From Stercorarius parasiticus (taxonomy: Eukaryota; Chordata; Aves; Charadriiformes; Stercorariidae): a DNA stretch of 64,000 bases. The position numbers and the translations under genes are program-made. The stretch lies in assembly GCA_013396915.1 (NCBI GenBank), contig VWZL01000899.1, forward strand, positions 232,907-296,906. Reading direction: 5' to 3'. This document shows, one piece after another, positions 1-11,800 of this stretch (positions within the stretch are counted from its first letter, which is position 1; every line of letters starts with the position of its first letter). Under the pieces are notes generated by a model. The model saw nothing but the letters and a program-made list of their open reading frames with translations, ran no database searches and had not been told where the DNA came from.

Positions 1-469
1 TGTAAAAGGCAGGCTCTGCAGCTGAACTCCGGAGCAAACCTTTTGTGGAAAACAGTGGCTACGAGTCAAACATAGCATAGACGGGCATTCACTACATCTC
101 TATAGGCTGTTCAGCAAGTGATCCTCACAGTCTCAGTCATTATTTCCATTCCAGCTTGTCTCCCCTAAGACCTAGTGAGACAGTTGTGTTTCTGCCACAC
201 TTTCATGCAGTGAATACAAATCCGTAGACTTTATTCTTTATTTTCTGGTAGGCTTTTAAAAAAGGCCAAATCCCAGAACACCAACAATCTCTTTTTCTCA
301 CTATCCCAAAGATAACCTTCAAAAAAGTATAGAATCTCTTTTACAATTCCAGTGAGAAACACACCTTTTCACTTAGAAAGGACAAAGACAATTACGTTTT
401 GGAAATGTTCTCTGGACACAGATCTCCCTTTATCCTTCACATGCAAAACCAGACTGAGCAGATGAAGCA

Positions 470-648
470 TCTTTGACAGAGCACTGGAACAGGCTGCCCA
501 GAGAGGTTGTGGAGTCTCCTTCTCTGGAAATACTCAAAACCCGCCTGGGCACACTCCTGTGCAACCTGCTCTAGGTGACCTTGCTTTGGCAGAGGGGTTG
601 GACCAGATGATGGTCCCTTCCAACCTCTACCATTCTGTGATTCTGTGA
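470..648 (+). mobile_element. CR1 LINE, 3'-terminal fragment
   Basis: The sequence GGAACAGGCTGCCCAGAGAG at about 486-505 is the hallmark end of the CR1 ORF2 coding region, followed by the typical 3' UTR and a tail of two ATTCTGTG units near 632-648. Only about 180 bases survive, as is usual for 5'-truncated CR1 copies in birds. It encodes nothing functional. Confidence 0.93.
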
Positions 649-1282
649 TTTTTAATTTATGAGATTAAAACAAAAGACAGAGAAGAGAATTTGAAGATAT
701 TCTTCTAGTATGGTGTCATTTCTCCTCTTCATTCACATCCCTCCAATTTCAAACAACATAACTAGTGGTTTCAATAGGAATTATAATTGCAGCCTCCTCA
801 CAGTCCCATGCAGGCAAAGAGCTGCAGTCTAGTTTTATTTTCCTTACACCCACGGAGAATTCTGTTTTGTTTCAACCTCTCATTACTCTCCCTCACTTAC
901 TTGGCTCCAAACATCAAATTCTGTCTCAGCCATTCAACATCTATTCCGTTGGGCTGCTTTTTTCTCTTACCATTACGCATACATATTGAACAGCTGGAAC
1001 CAAGAAAAGGCACAATTAATGATTCTGAAATTTTCCAAAGAAAACATTTTCCCTTTTCCCCAATTTGAAATTACTTTTTGGTTTAAAGAAAAGAGAAAAA
1101 GTGCCTCCCATAAAACCTTACATACACCTCAAAAACTAAATGGAACATTTCAGGTTAAACAAAGCTCTAATTTTTGAGAGAGAAGGTTGTTTTAGGCTTG
1201 CTTGCTTTTATTTCTTAAATCCCATAAAAAGCCTAAACAAAGCCACCGTTGCCTCTTGGTGTGAAACCAATTTCTTTTATTA

Positions 1283-1528
1283 TCACATGGGAACCAGAAT
1301 AGCAGGGAACCTCTAGCCCTCGAATACCAGCCTCAGCGAAAATCTGTACTCGCTGTTTTAGCCTACAGCTGCAGATAAGCAAGAATGAAAGAACCACCCA
1401 GGAGAAGCAAGAGGCTAAAGCACAATACCTGCCATGTACGCACAAACTAACAACTGGTTTTAGGGCAGCTCGGGGTACCTGGGGCAAGGCAAAGAGCAGG
1501 GATTTCTAAGACAACTGGAGAACAGTCA
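1283..1528. repeat. Local direct duplication, copy A
   Basis: This 246-base segment recurs almost unchanged at 2151-2362, an offset of 868 bases. The first 107 bases and the last roughly 80 bases appear identical in the two copies. Copy A carries about 34 extra bases in the middle (after ...AGAATGAAA). The ends are not TG...CA and I see no target-site duplication or primer-binding site, so an LTR pair is unlikely. It looks like a recent local duplication or an assembly duplication. Confidence 0.9.
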
Positions 1529-1563
1529 GGCACGAGGGAACACTAGTAGCAGGACAGAGCCCT

Positions 1564-1638
1564 GCTGAAGGCAGATGGGTCAGGATCCAGCCATAGTTTT
1601 TGCTGAAGGTAGATAGGTCAGGATCTGACCATGGTTTT
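1564..1638. repeat. 38-bp tandem repeat, two copies
   Basis: Two adjacent imperfect copies start at 1564 (GCTGAAGGCAGATGGGTCAG) and 1602 (GCTGAAGGTAGATAGGTCAG). The differences are mostly transitions. It sits between the two arms of the larger duplication, which marks this kilobase as prone to rearrangement. Confidence 0.85.
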
Positions 1639-2150
1639 AACAGTCAGTTCCACAAAAAGCGGTCTGAATTACCTTCAGGTTAACCCCAGAAAACCCCCCA
1701 ACTCAACAATCCAAACCAGCATCTGCTTTGTAGAAAAACAAATACCCCATTCCAGCGCTCCTTTGAAGAGAACAAGCCGTGGTATAAAACAGAGGACATG
1801 GTGGTTCAGGGCATATGGGTCGTTCAGCATTAGTGTGACGGAGGTTACAGCCACAGTGCCAGGACCCGTCCTGGATCCGCACAGCAAAGCAAAGGACTAA
1901 CACATCTGACAGGAAGAGTTTCAACACCAACAGTACAGAAAGCCTTTAGAGAAATCCTACTTCTGCTGGATACTAGTTTTGCTAGCTAAACTGCTAATTT
2001 AGCACTCTGCCCGCCCAACCACTCACACGGATATTGAGCTGCTGGGCTTCCTCTCTCCCTGCTCACCACTCTTTACAAGAGCGTGCAGCAATGCTCAGCA
2101 AGCCCAGGACACAAGCCCACAGCACCAGCACGGACACATGAATAGGACAG

Positions 2151-2362
2151 TCACATGGGAACCAGAATAGCAGGGAACCTCTAGCCCTCGAATACCAGCC
2201 TCAGCGAAAATCTGTACTCGCTGTTTTAGCCTACAGCTGCAGATAAGCAAGAATGAAATGTACTGCCATGTACTAACAAACTAACAACTGGTTTTAGGGC
2301 AGCTCGGGGTACCTGGGGCAAGGCAAAGAGCAGGGATTTCTAAGACAACTGGAGAACAGTCA
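2151..2362. repeat. Local direct duplication, copy B
   Basis: This is the second copy of 1283-1528, 212 bases long. It starts TCACATGGGAACC and ends ...GGAGAACAGTCA like copy A. It lacks about 34 bases in the middle and has a few changes at that junction (CTGCCATGTACTAACAAAC here against CTGCCATGTACGCACAAAC). The near-identity elsewhere implies a young event or a collapsed or expanded assembly region. Confidence 0.9.
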
Positions 2363-5086
2363 TCCACAGAGCATTTGCAAGGTCCCAGTGGGACTGAAAA
2401 CACGGTGTGTCTCTCTAAAGTACGTTCAACGACTGAAGCAATGAGTGCACGTAAAAATTCTGCTTATTAACAACAGAAGTACCCTAAGCCCAAATAGACA
2501 TAGGTTTAATTAGTGTCCGTAGTGCACACACGCACAAAACTAGCCATACTTGTATTTTACAGCAGTACACAGAAAATAAGACCAGGCATTTTTGTACGTG
2601 CCTGACGTTCCCTAAATCATCTTTTGGTTCTCGAATACGCCCTTGTAATAGTCACCCGACAGAAATATACGGTCAGTACTACTCATGAGATGCAACAGCT
2701 CAAATTTTTTTTTCCTCCTTAAAAGCCATTTCTTAAATCCTCAAGATTATTTCACACACACACACTTTTACAATTCTGGATCAAAGACCAAAACTACAAT
2801 GAAAGTAGAAATTATAAACTGACTGAAAATACATTCATTATACATTCAGAAATGTGCTTCAAGCTGAAGAGTGCAATCTCCTTATTTTCCATACATGATC
2901 TGGTAAGTCTGACCATCCGCATCGTGCAGTAAGTGGCAGAATCAGATAATCTGCATCAATCTGGATTTAAGTCAACAATATCAACATACCGTTCTCACCA
3001 CCTTTGCAAAAACAGTCTGTTTCCACCAAGCACATCTCACAATCATAAGTTTTCCAATTTTCCACACAAAAATGCTTTTCAGGGAAGGAATGAAGAAATA
3101 CATTACAGTTAGAAATATATTATTTCAACCTTCCTCACCAAACAAAATCCCTTCGGTTTAGGCAAGTGGACTTTACAAGTAGCGAAGGGACCTTTCTACA
3201 TCAACGGACAAGCAAGAAGTCCCTCATCCTGACTGGGTCAATAAATGTGAATTGCACATATAATATAACAGAGTACAGCTTTGCCTTAAGTTTCTTCTTG
3301 ATAAGATATACAAATGACTTAGTATCTGTGGAAGAATGTCCAGTTGTATCGAAATATCTAGTTTTTCCTACATTAAAAAAAGGAACTGAATAAGATTAGA
3401 TGTATGAAATCTTGGCTTCCTGTTCACATTGGAGAACTGCAGTGAGATATTAACATGAATTTCTCAACTTATGAAATAGAGGAGATGACATTAACTCTTT
3501 CACATATGCAGATTGTCCTCTCAACTGTTTGATGGGTCTTTGAATTCAACAGATTTAACAAAAACGAAAAAAAGGAACGATAAATCATTAGACAGCCTGA
3601 CCAAACATCCTCTGCCTCTCAGTTACAACCTGACAAATTCTGTAGCTCAGATTACAGTCTACGTTTTATGTCATTATCGCAGTATTTCTCTTAATAAGTC
3701 TTCACAAAAAGAAGAGGCTTTAGACCAGCTATTTCTAATGCAACAGGCAAGCAGAATTAAAATAGAGATACGAACCCCTGAGCTGTGACCATACATCCTG
3801 AATCAAAACCGGGAAGCAGATGAACATTTCTTTTTGTTTTGCAATTAATTTTAAATAATGTGATGGGTTCTGACCTGGTAAAACTCCTGCTCCTCCTATT
3901 GGTAGATCCCCAAACTCCACAGGCTGAAGAAATGACAAAATTTGCTGTATTTCTAAATGCATTACAGTGTGAGTCACAGTTAAACCATGCTCAGAAGGAA
4001 GTACTCCTTGTAGGTGGTGTGGAAACAGCTAATTTGGTAAAAAGCTGTTACGCTGAAACTATCAACCAAGAATTCCATTAGTGTACTATTGTATCAGAAT
4101 TCCTGATATGTTTTGGTGGCACATAACTTCTGTAAAGGCATCACCTACTTTGTGAACTGATTATTAACTGTAATTCTTTCTTAAAACAACATTCAGAAAA
4201 CTTATCCTCAAGCCTTTCCGTGACACCAGTTTGCAGATCTTCACAGGCGCTGCGCAACTAAGAATACCCAGCTGACCTAGGAGGACACAGGGCATTACTA
4301 TAACCATTATTTAAATCAGTTATTAATTCATTCCAGATTATTCCCCCAGCCTGGCAGCTGCCTCTCCAGAGGTTAGCATGGGATACATGTGAGACAATGA
4401 TGCCAGCTCACTCAAGCCAACATGGCTTTAGCCTCTTGCTGAAAGACTCTACAGATTCATAACAATAGAATATTTGAGGTTGCTAAAGACTGCTTTAAAG
4501 TCCTGGAATAAACCATCTCATTTCACGCGTGGTTCAAGCACTACTAAAAGCATTCAGTTGCGCTTTCTTCTTCCAGTGGAAACCAAAGGCGCTCAAGCAC
4601 CCAAAATGTCCTTCCTTTGTTCCCTGAGCCAAAATGCCAAATATGCTGCAAATTTCAAGCTGGCTGGATCCCTGCCCCAAGAAGAAAGCGCCAACCATTC
4701 CGTCTACACTGTGGAAACTAAGCCATGCAGTAGTTTGGGATCCAAAAGCATCAAGTCTTACATCATGTAAAAAAGGAAACAAACCCTCCAAGGAGGAGTG
4801 ACTTCTGACCCAAAACTTCACAGAGTGGCCCGAAGCACTCATCAGTAGAAACAAAGGGAAAAGGCACTAGTTCAGAAAAACAGCCACTTAACAACGTTTC
4901 TAAAGCATAACACAACATCATTTCAGTCATTTCTTAAAAAGATCAGGCTCCAATACCACATGAAAAGTCCAAGAAGCATCTGCAATGACGTTCCATACTT
5001 CCCAGGAGAAAGAGAAGGAGATCGTACAAAGAGTTACTAAGCCTGTGTATCAGCCTCTTTACGGTTGCCCGCATATTGTGCGCTTG

Positions 5087-5094
5087 CACTTACC
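5087..5094 (-). other. MAML2: Splice donor of MAML2 exon 2
   Basis: On the minus strand the last codon CCG is followed at once by GTAAGTG, close to the vertebrate 5' splice consensus. The exon's last base is 5094 and the intron begins at 5093. The family resemblance to MAML2 ends at this point. The frame then runs 18 more codons of unrelated sequence to a TAG at 5037-5039, which supports the donor rather than a true C-terminus. Confidence 0.93.
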
Positions 5095-6590
5095 GGACCA
5101 AGGGAAGGAAGTGTTGCATATGCCATGGGCTGATTCATCATTCCTTTCTGCTTCATGATGAGCATGCGTTTCTGCTCCTCGCTCAGGTGTGCCATCTGAG
5201 CTTGCATCTGCGGCTGCTGGGACTGCTGCTGCTGGATGTAGGGCATCATGGGGTTCTTGCTGGGATTTGCCATTGGTGGGGTCATCCTCTGACTCAGCTC
5301 AGCATTGAAGTGGGTCAGAGGTTTCGTGTTGCCGTAAGAAAGCATATTGGGCTGTTTGCTTAAGGAGTTTGTGCCCAGGTTATTTGGCTGCTGACTGATC
5401 ATATTCATGTGATTTTGAGGGAGGTAGTTATTAATTGTGGTCTTCTGTGGATTGTTTGCCATAGCAGGCACTATTGGGTTTTGGTTGTTAAAGGCTTGGG
5501 GATACATCATTGGACTATTTGGTTTGTCTGCACTGAAGGGTCCTCCGTATGGACTAGATGGAGGGCCCACAGGTGACCAGCTTGAGGCTTGATTTGGATG
5601 CTGCTGCTGCTGCTGCTTCTGCTGCTGCATGAGCTTAGCTCTTTGCTGCTGCTGGGCTGCCATTTGCTTGAGCTGTTCGGCTGGAGACAAGTCAGCGCTT
5701 GGCATATTGACAGGCCCAGGCCCTGATCCAGCCACGGTTGCTGCTGCTGGATTCATAAGATAGCCATTGCCAGACCGTGTCTGTGTCTGGCCTGGAGTGT
5801 GGGCCTGGCTGGGAGTTTGAGGTGACTGAACAACACAGTTTGCTGGTGAGCCGGCTGGGATTGGGGCTGGTGGGGCGCTGGACACGGAAGCTATGCTAGA
5901 GCCTGTGGAGACGTTTGAAAATGGAGGACCGGAAGAAGAAGGTCTCACCTGGGGAGACCCTAATGGGACATGAGCAAATGGAGAATGAGATGGATCGCTT
6001 TTCACGCTTGCACTCTCTTGAGTCTCTGTGGCAGGCCTGGGAAATTCCGGCTCCTTCTTCTCTTCAAAGTCTTCGTTGAACAAGTCTTGTATATCATCTT
6101 CTGGAACAGTGTTCGCTAGTTCATCTATTAGCTCCTGCCACTCTTGATCGTTCAGGTTAATATCTGAAAAGAGCTTATTCTGATTTGAAAGGGATGTTTC
6201 AGAAGTGTCTATGCAGCTGGGGTCATCCAAAGGCTCTTGCTTTAGCTCCTTGTTCTGCAGGATGTTAAAACTATTGTCTAGCTCATTGCAGCCGTTAACA
6301 GGGAGCTTTATCTCAGCAAGACCACCATTTTTACCCAAGTCTTCTAGACCACTACCATGAGTTCCACTGTTCTGCAGGGGCAGGGGAGCTTTCATGTCAA
6401 GCTGGTGAAGAGGAGAGACAGCAGGCAAAGGTAAATTATTGGGCAAGTTGTTGATTGCCTCGATGCCTGGTACATCCTTCCGTATCCGCTTGCTGGTCGG
6501 AGAAAAGCTCCCATCACAAACTCCATTCTGCTGTTCTCCATTGAGAGGTGAACGTGCGCCTTCCAACTTCCTTTTGACTGTCTCTTGAAG
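5094..6590 (-). CDS. MAML2: MAML2 exon 2 (Mastermind-like 2, Notch coactivator), internal coding exon
   Basis: This exon encodes the central acidic and glutamine-rich part of Mastermind-like 2. In the nucleus this protein joins the Notch intracellular domain and CSL/RBPJ and recruits p300/CBP to activate Notch targets. Read on the minus strand it gives 499 codons without a stop. It opens with LQETVKRKLEGARSPLNG, the start of human MAML2 exon 2 as I know it. A basic KRIRK cluster (residues 34-38) is a likely nuclear localisation signal. An acidic block (about 141-183, containing LNDQEWQELIDELANTVPED) is shared across Mastermind-like proteins and lies in the coactivator-recruiting region. After a Ser/Pro-rich stretch come two glutamine-rich segments (311-334 and 451-465). 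The exon stops at ...MAYATLPSLGP. Both intron phases are 0. The Notch-binding helix (exon 1) and the C-terminal activation region (exons 3-5) lie outside the window. The glutamine runs are short and interrupted compared with human. MAML1 and MAML3 fit the sequence less well. Confidence 0.97.
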
Positions 6591-6632
6591 CTTAAAGAAA
6601 AGCAAGAGAAAAAAAAAGAATTAACCAGTTGC
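6591..6632 (-). other. MAML2: Splice acceptor, polypyrimidine tract and possible branch point of MAML2 exon 2
   Basis: Read on the minus strand, a T-rich tract (about 6597-6618) ends in TTTCTTTAAG, directly before CTTCAAGAG, the LQE codons that begin MAML2 exon 2. A GGTTAAT sequence about 30 bases upstream of the AG could be the branch point. An ATG inside this tract (6603-6605) is in frame with the exon but lies in the intron, so it is not a start codon. Confidence 0.92.
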
Positions 6633-7740
6633 AGAGACAAGAAAAGTGCTGATGAGCTTTGTGACAGATACTCATCATCAAGGATAGTAGTGAGCATAAG
6701 TTTTAAAAACTCTGATTAGGAAGTTTCTTTGATTTCATTCTTACGCTTTGATCATTTGAGAAGATCGTCTAAAACAACAAGAAAAACAGCCCACAACCCA
6801 AAAAACCCCAAACCAAACCTGCCCCTGAATAGGAGAGCACTAATTCAACTTTTCGGTGCCTAACACGGTGAGGAGTCTTAAATGGGACCAAAAAAAAGGA
6901 ATCACTAAAATTTACTATGTACTCTGAAGATCTTTTTGCTGGAAGTTTCTAGAAGCTTCTTGAAAAATACCTGCAATACAACTGTTTGACTACTTGTAGT
7001 TGTACAGCTACATATGTTGTTGACACTGAATTTTTTTGAGAAAATTCATTAACATAGTTTCATTTGATTAGCCCTCTATTCTTGGCTACAAAACATAATG
7101 AGAGTCAATTTTAAGTGAAGAAAATAATATATCCACCCTAAAAAAATAGAAAGCACTTTGCATGATGTTAATCAAATAAAAAAAAAGAAATAACCTGTGT
7201 GCTAGGAGCACACAGCTACATAAATAACTAACAGAAATGATAGCAAGATAAGTCTCCAGGAAAGCAATTAAATTAGAATGTAAGAATGTTATAAAAAAAA
7301 AAAAATAGTGTATTAATATAGGCTTTAATTCAGGTTAAAAGAAGCATAGCAGTGCACTGTAACAACCTACAGTCCTTTCCTATCACACCAAACGTTAAAT
7401 CCTCTGCTTATGTACCAGGCTAAAAAAAGCATCACTCTTCGGCTAAGGCAAAAAACAATAGTGGGGAGGGGAGGAAGCAAAGAGGTCACAGCTCTAGCGA
7501 ACGCCTTCAGGACACACTTGCATCCTTGATATTAGAACAATAGAAGACAAAACACTGAAAGATTTTATCAATTTTTGAAGTATTTTTACTGGTATGAAAA
7601 TCCCAGACACTCAGCTCCCACCCCTTCCCTAACCTAGAGGTCCTCAACCTTCTTTCTTCCTACAATCCAGATACCATTTATTTCTCCCATCCCAAGAGGG
7701 CTAGCTCCCCTTTCATCCCGCATGTAAGACAGGCAAGCAA

Positions 7741-8800
7741 ATCCATATCTCATCCCCGTTTGAGAGGGAGCGGTTCTGAGAAGGCTGCGCCCTTCTCTCG
7801 CCCTTCAGCCCTGCGTGGCCTCTTCAGCGTGCAACGCAGAAGGACATGGATGATGCACGCGTTGCTGGGGACACTAAGCTACATGCTGGCCCTCTGCAGA
7901 GGTGTGATCCTTATAACAAAGCAGAAAGGCAAGTCCATCAACTCCTTGATTTGCCCTGGAGCAGATGAGCTTTTTTTATGTGGGAAAACTACTGACATGT
8001 GCCTAAGAGTCACCAGTGGGTCCCTGTTGGCATATGTGCCTGAGACTTTGCTGCCTGTTTCCCCTGCACAAAGCCAGTGCGTGCCAAGCCTCCCACAGGC
8101 TGAAATTCCTTCTTCTCTTGGCTTCTGTGGTGCTGCATAGCTCTGCGACCGCAGCCTCTGCCATGTGCACCACTGCTCAGCCAGGCCCCTCCACCAGTCC
8201 AAGATGCCTGTGGAGCTCCACAGGCGCGTTGTCCTTACCCTGAGTCTTTCCCCACCCCTGTTTCTGGGGGTCAGGGAACAGCAAGGCTGAGGTTCGCACC
8301 GAGATGTGCCGCAGGCTGCGAGGGGGAACCCACCTGTGGCAAGGCAGGGGTCAGGAAGGTGGTGAGCATGTTTTGGACCTCCCCACTGTGTGTCTGGAGT
8401 CCCTGTCACTGGGCTCCCACTCCTCACCCCACTGCAGCAGCTCTTGCCCCCATGAGCTCTGCAGATGCCCAGGGATGGGGTCCTGCACGTGGCAGCAGAC
8501 GCAGGCAGGAGCACACACAACGCCAGCACTCTCTCAATTAAACCCTGGCACAGTCATGTTAATCAGCCATGGTCTACGGGAGCACACAAGGCTGCAGAGA
8601 AGGCAGCCCCACAGCAGAGGCCATCACCTTTTCCCCTCTCCATGCCATGGCAGCAGCATGTTCTAGCAAGAGGTGCTTGCCCAGAGGTGGTAATTGCCTC
8701 ATCTGTGCCAGTTAACAGTGATGTGGAAGGTAAGTCAACACCCAGGACTAGTGTGAAGGAGAAAAATCAGATCCCACAAGGAGGCTTATGATATGGCTCT
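7741..8800. other. GC-richer intronic block, no recognised gene
   Basis: Base composition rises noticeably between the AT-rich flanks. It supports several overlapping open frames on both strands, the longest being 216 residues on minus at 7879-8529. The translations are rich in Cys, Ser, Pro and Arg with no domain I know. Opposite-strand frames are also open, as expected by chance in GC-rich DNA. It could be a decayed mobile element or an unrecognised transcript. I cannot support either. Confidence 0.4.
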
Positions 8801-11800
8801 CACCTCCGCTGCTTCCCTCCCCTAAAAACCTATGTTAAGTTGAATATCACCGTATGGCATTACAGCTCCCCGCCGCTTTTTGACCAGTGTAGCTGCCATG
8901 TGGCAGAAGACGACAGCCGAGCAACTGAGCTTGTTTCACTGATCTTTATATATGGTTCAGACCCCGGAGACGAGGGAAGGACGATATAGATGTGCTAATG
9001 GCACCGCTTCACAAGCTGCAGTTGCTTCCAAGTTTCCTTTCTTCAGAGCAAGAAAAGAAAGAGCACAATCTGGCCTCAAGTGCAGGTGGTCAGTAACACA
9101 GTCGATATAATGGCTTAAAATAGCATATTTAAATGTTGCCCCTAACGGGCCACTCACACAATTTACAGCTGAAATCACCCGTTTCAGCTCCTAAGCCGTC
9201 TCACTACAAAGTCACTATCCCTCTTTGCCTTCCACATCAGAAAAACAGACACTGAACAGCAAGTGACTCAAGACCAAGTTCAATGGGCACGCACACGCAA
9301 AAACAGTGTTCGAAGAAATGTCCAAAACTCGTGATGGCCCTTTGCCCTGAGTTCATATGGGCCAAATGCTGGGCTAAAATAAGAACAGTCGTACCAAAGG
9401 ACCTGGTGACAGGCTTCTAGTCGTGAAGAAAAGTTCATATAAGGAAGAGACAGGAAAAGACTTAATTTGTTTTAGTGACAAAGTCAGGATTAGCGAGAGC
9501 GATTATCTCCTGTGAAATACAAGAGAACTGACTCCATATATTTCACAACACTTTGAAGGTATCCCTTACAGAATATCAGTAAGAGTGATACATTTCACGT
9601 CGTTTCACACGTTCGAGTTTCACATCACTTACTAATTTATCCTGAATCCATCACCTTATTTGTACATGAATGTTTACCAAAAGAATCGAAACTATCTACT
9701 GGCAAATAACCAGCCCTAAAAATATCAGCTCCCAAAGATTTCATCATGTGCTGAAACTTGGATGTCCCCCTGTAGAAATATACAGTGACTTTTTATATAT
9801 TAATATAAATATTAATAATCATGTTTATCATGCATTACAACAAAAAGCCGCTTTAACACAGAAACTATTTTCCATCAAATATCAAATGTACAGAAATTGT
9901 GCCTTGTAGCAAATGAAAACAAAATGAAGCCTATTCTAAGTTTGTAACTCCACGTTTTTCTCCCTCAGAGGTTTCAGGATTTGGGGGTTAACAGGCACTA
10001 GAGAAAAACCTAATCTTTGTTTGCTCATTGAACAAGTGTAGGTAGACAGGAACATAACGTGAAAGGTTTATTTGAAGGCAACATGCTTGATATAACCTTT
10101 GCAGGTGGGGAAGCACCTTGGGTCTGGCTTTTTGGAGGGGTTGGGAGCCGTAACAATAGATGCGTCTCTTCTTTTTGGGGCACAACACAGAAATATTCTT
10201 ACCAAATTATTTCAATGCAAACGCTCGTTTTTATACCTTGATTTCATTCCCAATCACCATGTCAACTATTGGATGGCTTGAGTATCATACACTGACCGTA
10301 TAATGGCAAACTGTTTACCACCACCAGGACTCCACAGTGTCTTAGACTAAAATCCCAGCACCTCCCCTTCCCTCTGTAAAAACAATATTCTCCCGTAAAG
10401 TGTCTTCCCTCTCCTTCTAAGAAGTAGTATACAGCTTGTGCATGCGATTTACAGTATTTACAGTATGCATCATGAAGATATTAGCAGCAGCTTAGAGATT
10501 TATATCTAGGAACAGAAGAGTCTTGATGCATAAAGGGAAAATATTAAAATAAAACAAAAATATTAAAATAAATTAAAACCCTTGCCAGTTTCATAGGCCT
10601 TTAGTTTTACTTACACAAAACACTTGGCCAATGGACCTGCATTTCACAGCAGGTTTCTACCCCAAAGCAGAAGAGAGTGAAGCAGGACGTGCTGTTCTTT
10701 ATATGCCTTTGGAGAAACTCTAGTTGCAGAGCGAGAAAAGGTCAAACTTTGGCGGGTTGACTTTTTATATGAACCTTGACTGGGGGAGAGGCGGGGGGGA
10801 CAGAGGCTGTGCACGCAAACACGCAGACCCGAATGGTCTAAACCCAACCCATCCTGAAATTTTCGGCAGAGGTGCTCGGACATGCCAGGACAGACCCAAC
10901 AGATAAACAAGAGAGCGCTGAGGCTGTCGGCAGGGCTTCCATCTGCGGGGAGAAGCTGCTCCGCTTCATCCCACCAGCAGCAATTCATTTTTCAAAAGAA
11001 ATGAGATGGAGGTGCTGTTGTTATAGCAACAGCTGAGCCTCTCGCCAGCCCATCCTCCACCGTCGCGCTGCCTTCGGTGGGTGGCTGTTTCAGTCACCCA
11101 CGGGGAGCCACAAGGGATGTGGTGGCGGCCGAGTCCTTTCACTGCTTTCAACAAAACAAAAAAAAAAAAANCAAGAGGCTACATTCTCTTTCTGCCTATA
11201 GAGGCTGAGTACCATTCGCAGTGTCTGACACAGGTCCACTTCCACTCAATGGCCGGATGATCTCTGAGACCACAGACAAGGAGGCCAGGGTCACTTTTAC
11301 AGATGCTTTCATGCACCAGCTACACAGCAGACATGTTGCCCCTGACTTTTCTCTTGTTAAGGCAGCTCCAGCCACTTCAACACGAGGCAAGGGCGACAAC
11401 TGAGAGGTCCGGCACGCTCGTTCCCCCGCTGTGCTGGGACGCATCTTCCTCCATAGCTATCTTTGCCCAAAATCCATCTTCCTCAGAGAAGATGCAGGTT
11501 TACACAAAACAAGGGTTATCATATTCTCCACACTGCTTTTCTGTGACTCTTTCTGTTAAAAATAAAAATGGATCTTTTCCATTCCTCGCATGGAATCACA
11601 GTCTGGCCCATCAACCATCCATGTTCAAACGGGCCTCAACTCCCTTCCAGTGCCATGACTCAGTCTTGGCCCTTCCTGCAGGACTTCTACACTCCCTCCC
11701 ATCAGCCTTTCTGGCTTTGCACCTCTTCTTCCAGGTGTTCCTGAGCTTGCCCCACTTTTCCTCTCTCCTCTTCTCCCAGAACTTCTCCAGATAGATCTTC

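Larger units (their letters stand above)
1..5093 (-). other. MAML2: MAML2 intron 2, 5' part
   Basis: This is the segment downstream of exon 2 on the minus strand. No exon 3 candidate is visible: no minus-strand frame shows the glutamine-rich MAML2 residues that follow exon 2 in human. It contains a CR1 3' end, the duplicated segment pair and a 38-bp tandem repeat, each listed separately. The stretches 1-469, 649-1282, 1639-2150 and 2363-5086 are AT-rich, non-coding in appearance, and hold nothing else I recognise. The short reading frames there lack family resemblance. Confidence 0.9.

Noticed and set aside
1283..2362. Duplicated arms as the two LTRs of a small retroelement
   Set aside because: The ends are not TG...CA. 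The flanking bases (TATTA before, TCCAC after) are not a target-site duplication, and no primer-binding site or polypurine tract is visible.
5076..5363. Plus-strand 95-residue frame over MAML2 exon 2
   Set aside because: It is the antisense shadow of a glutamine- and methionine-rich coding exon.
5037..6605. Whole 522-residue open frame as a complete gene
   Set aside because: The first five codons fall in the splice acceptor tract and the last 18 follow a consensus donor. Only 5094-6590 matches MAML2. It is an internal exon.
7879..8529. Minus-strand 216-residue frame
   Set aside because: No domain, no splice context, overlapping open frames on the other strand, and low-complexity composition. 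Expected in GC-rich intron.
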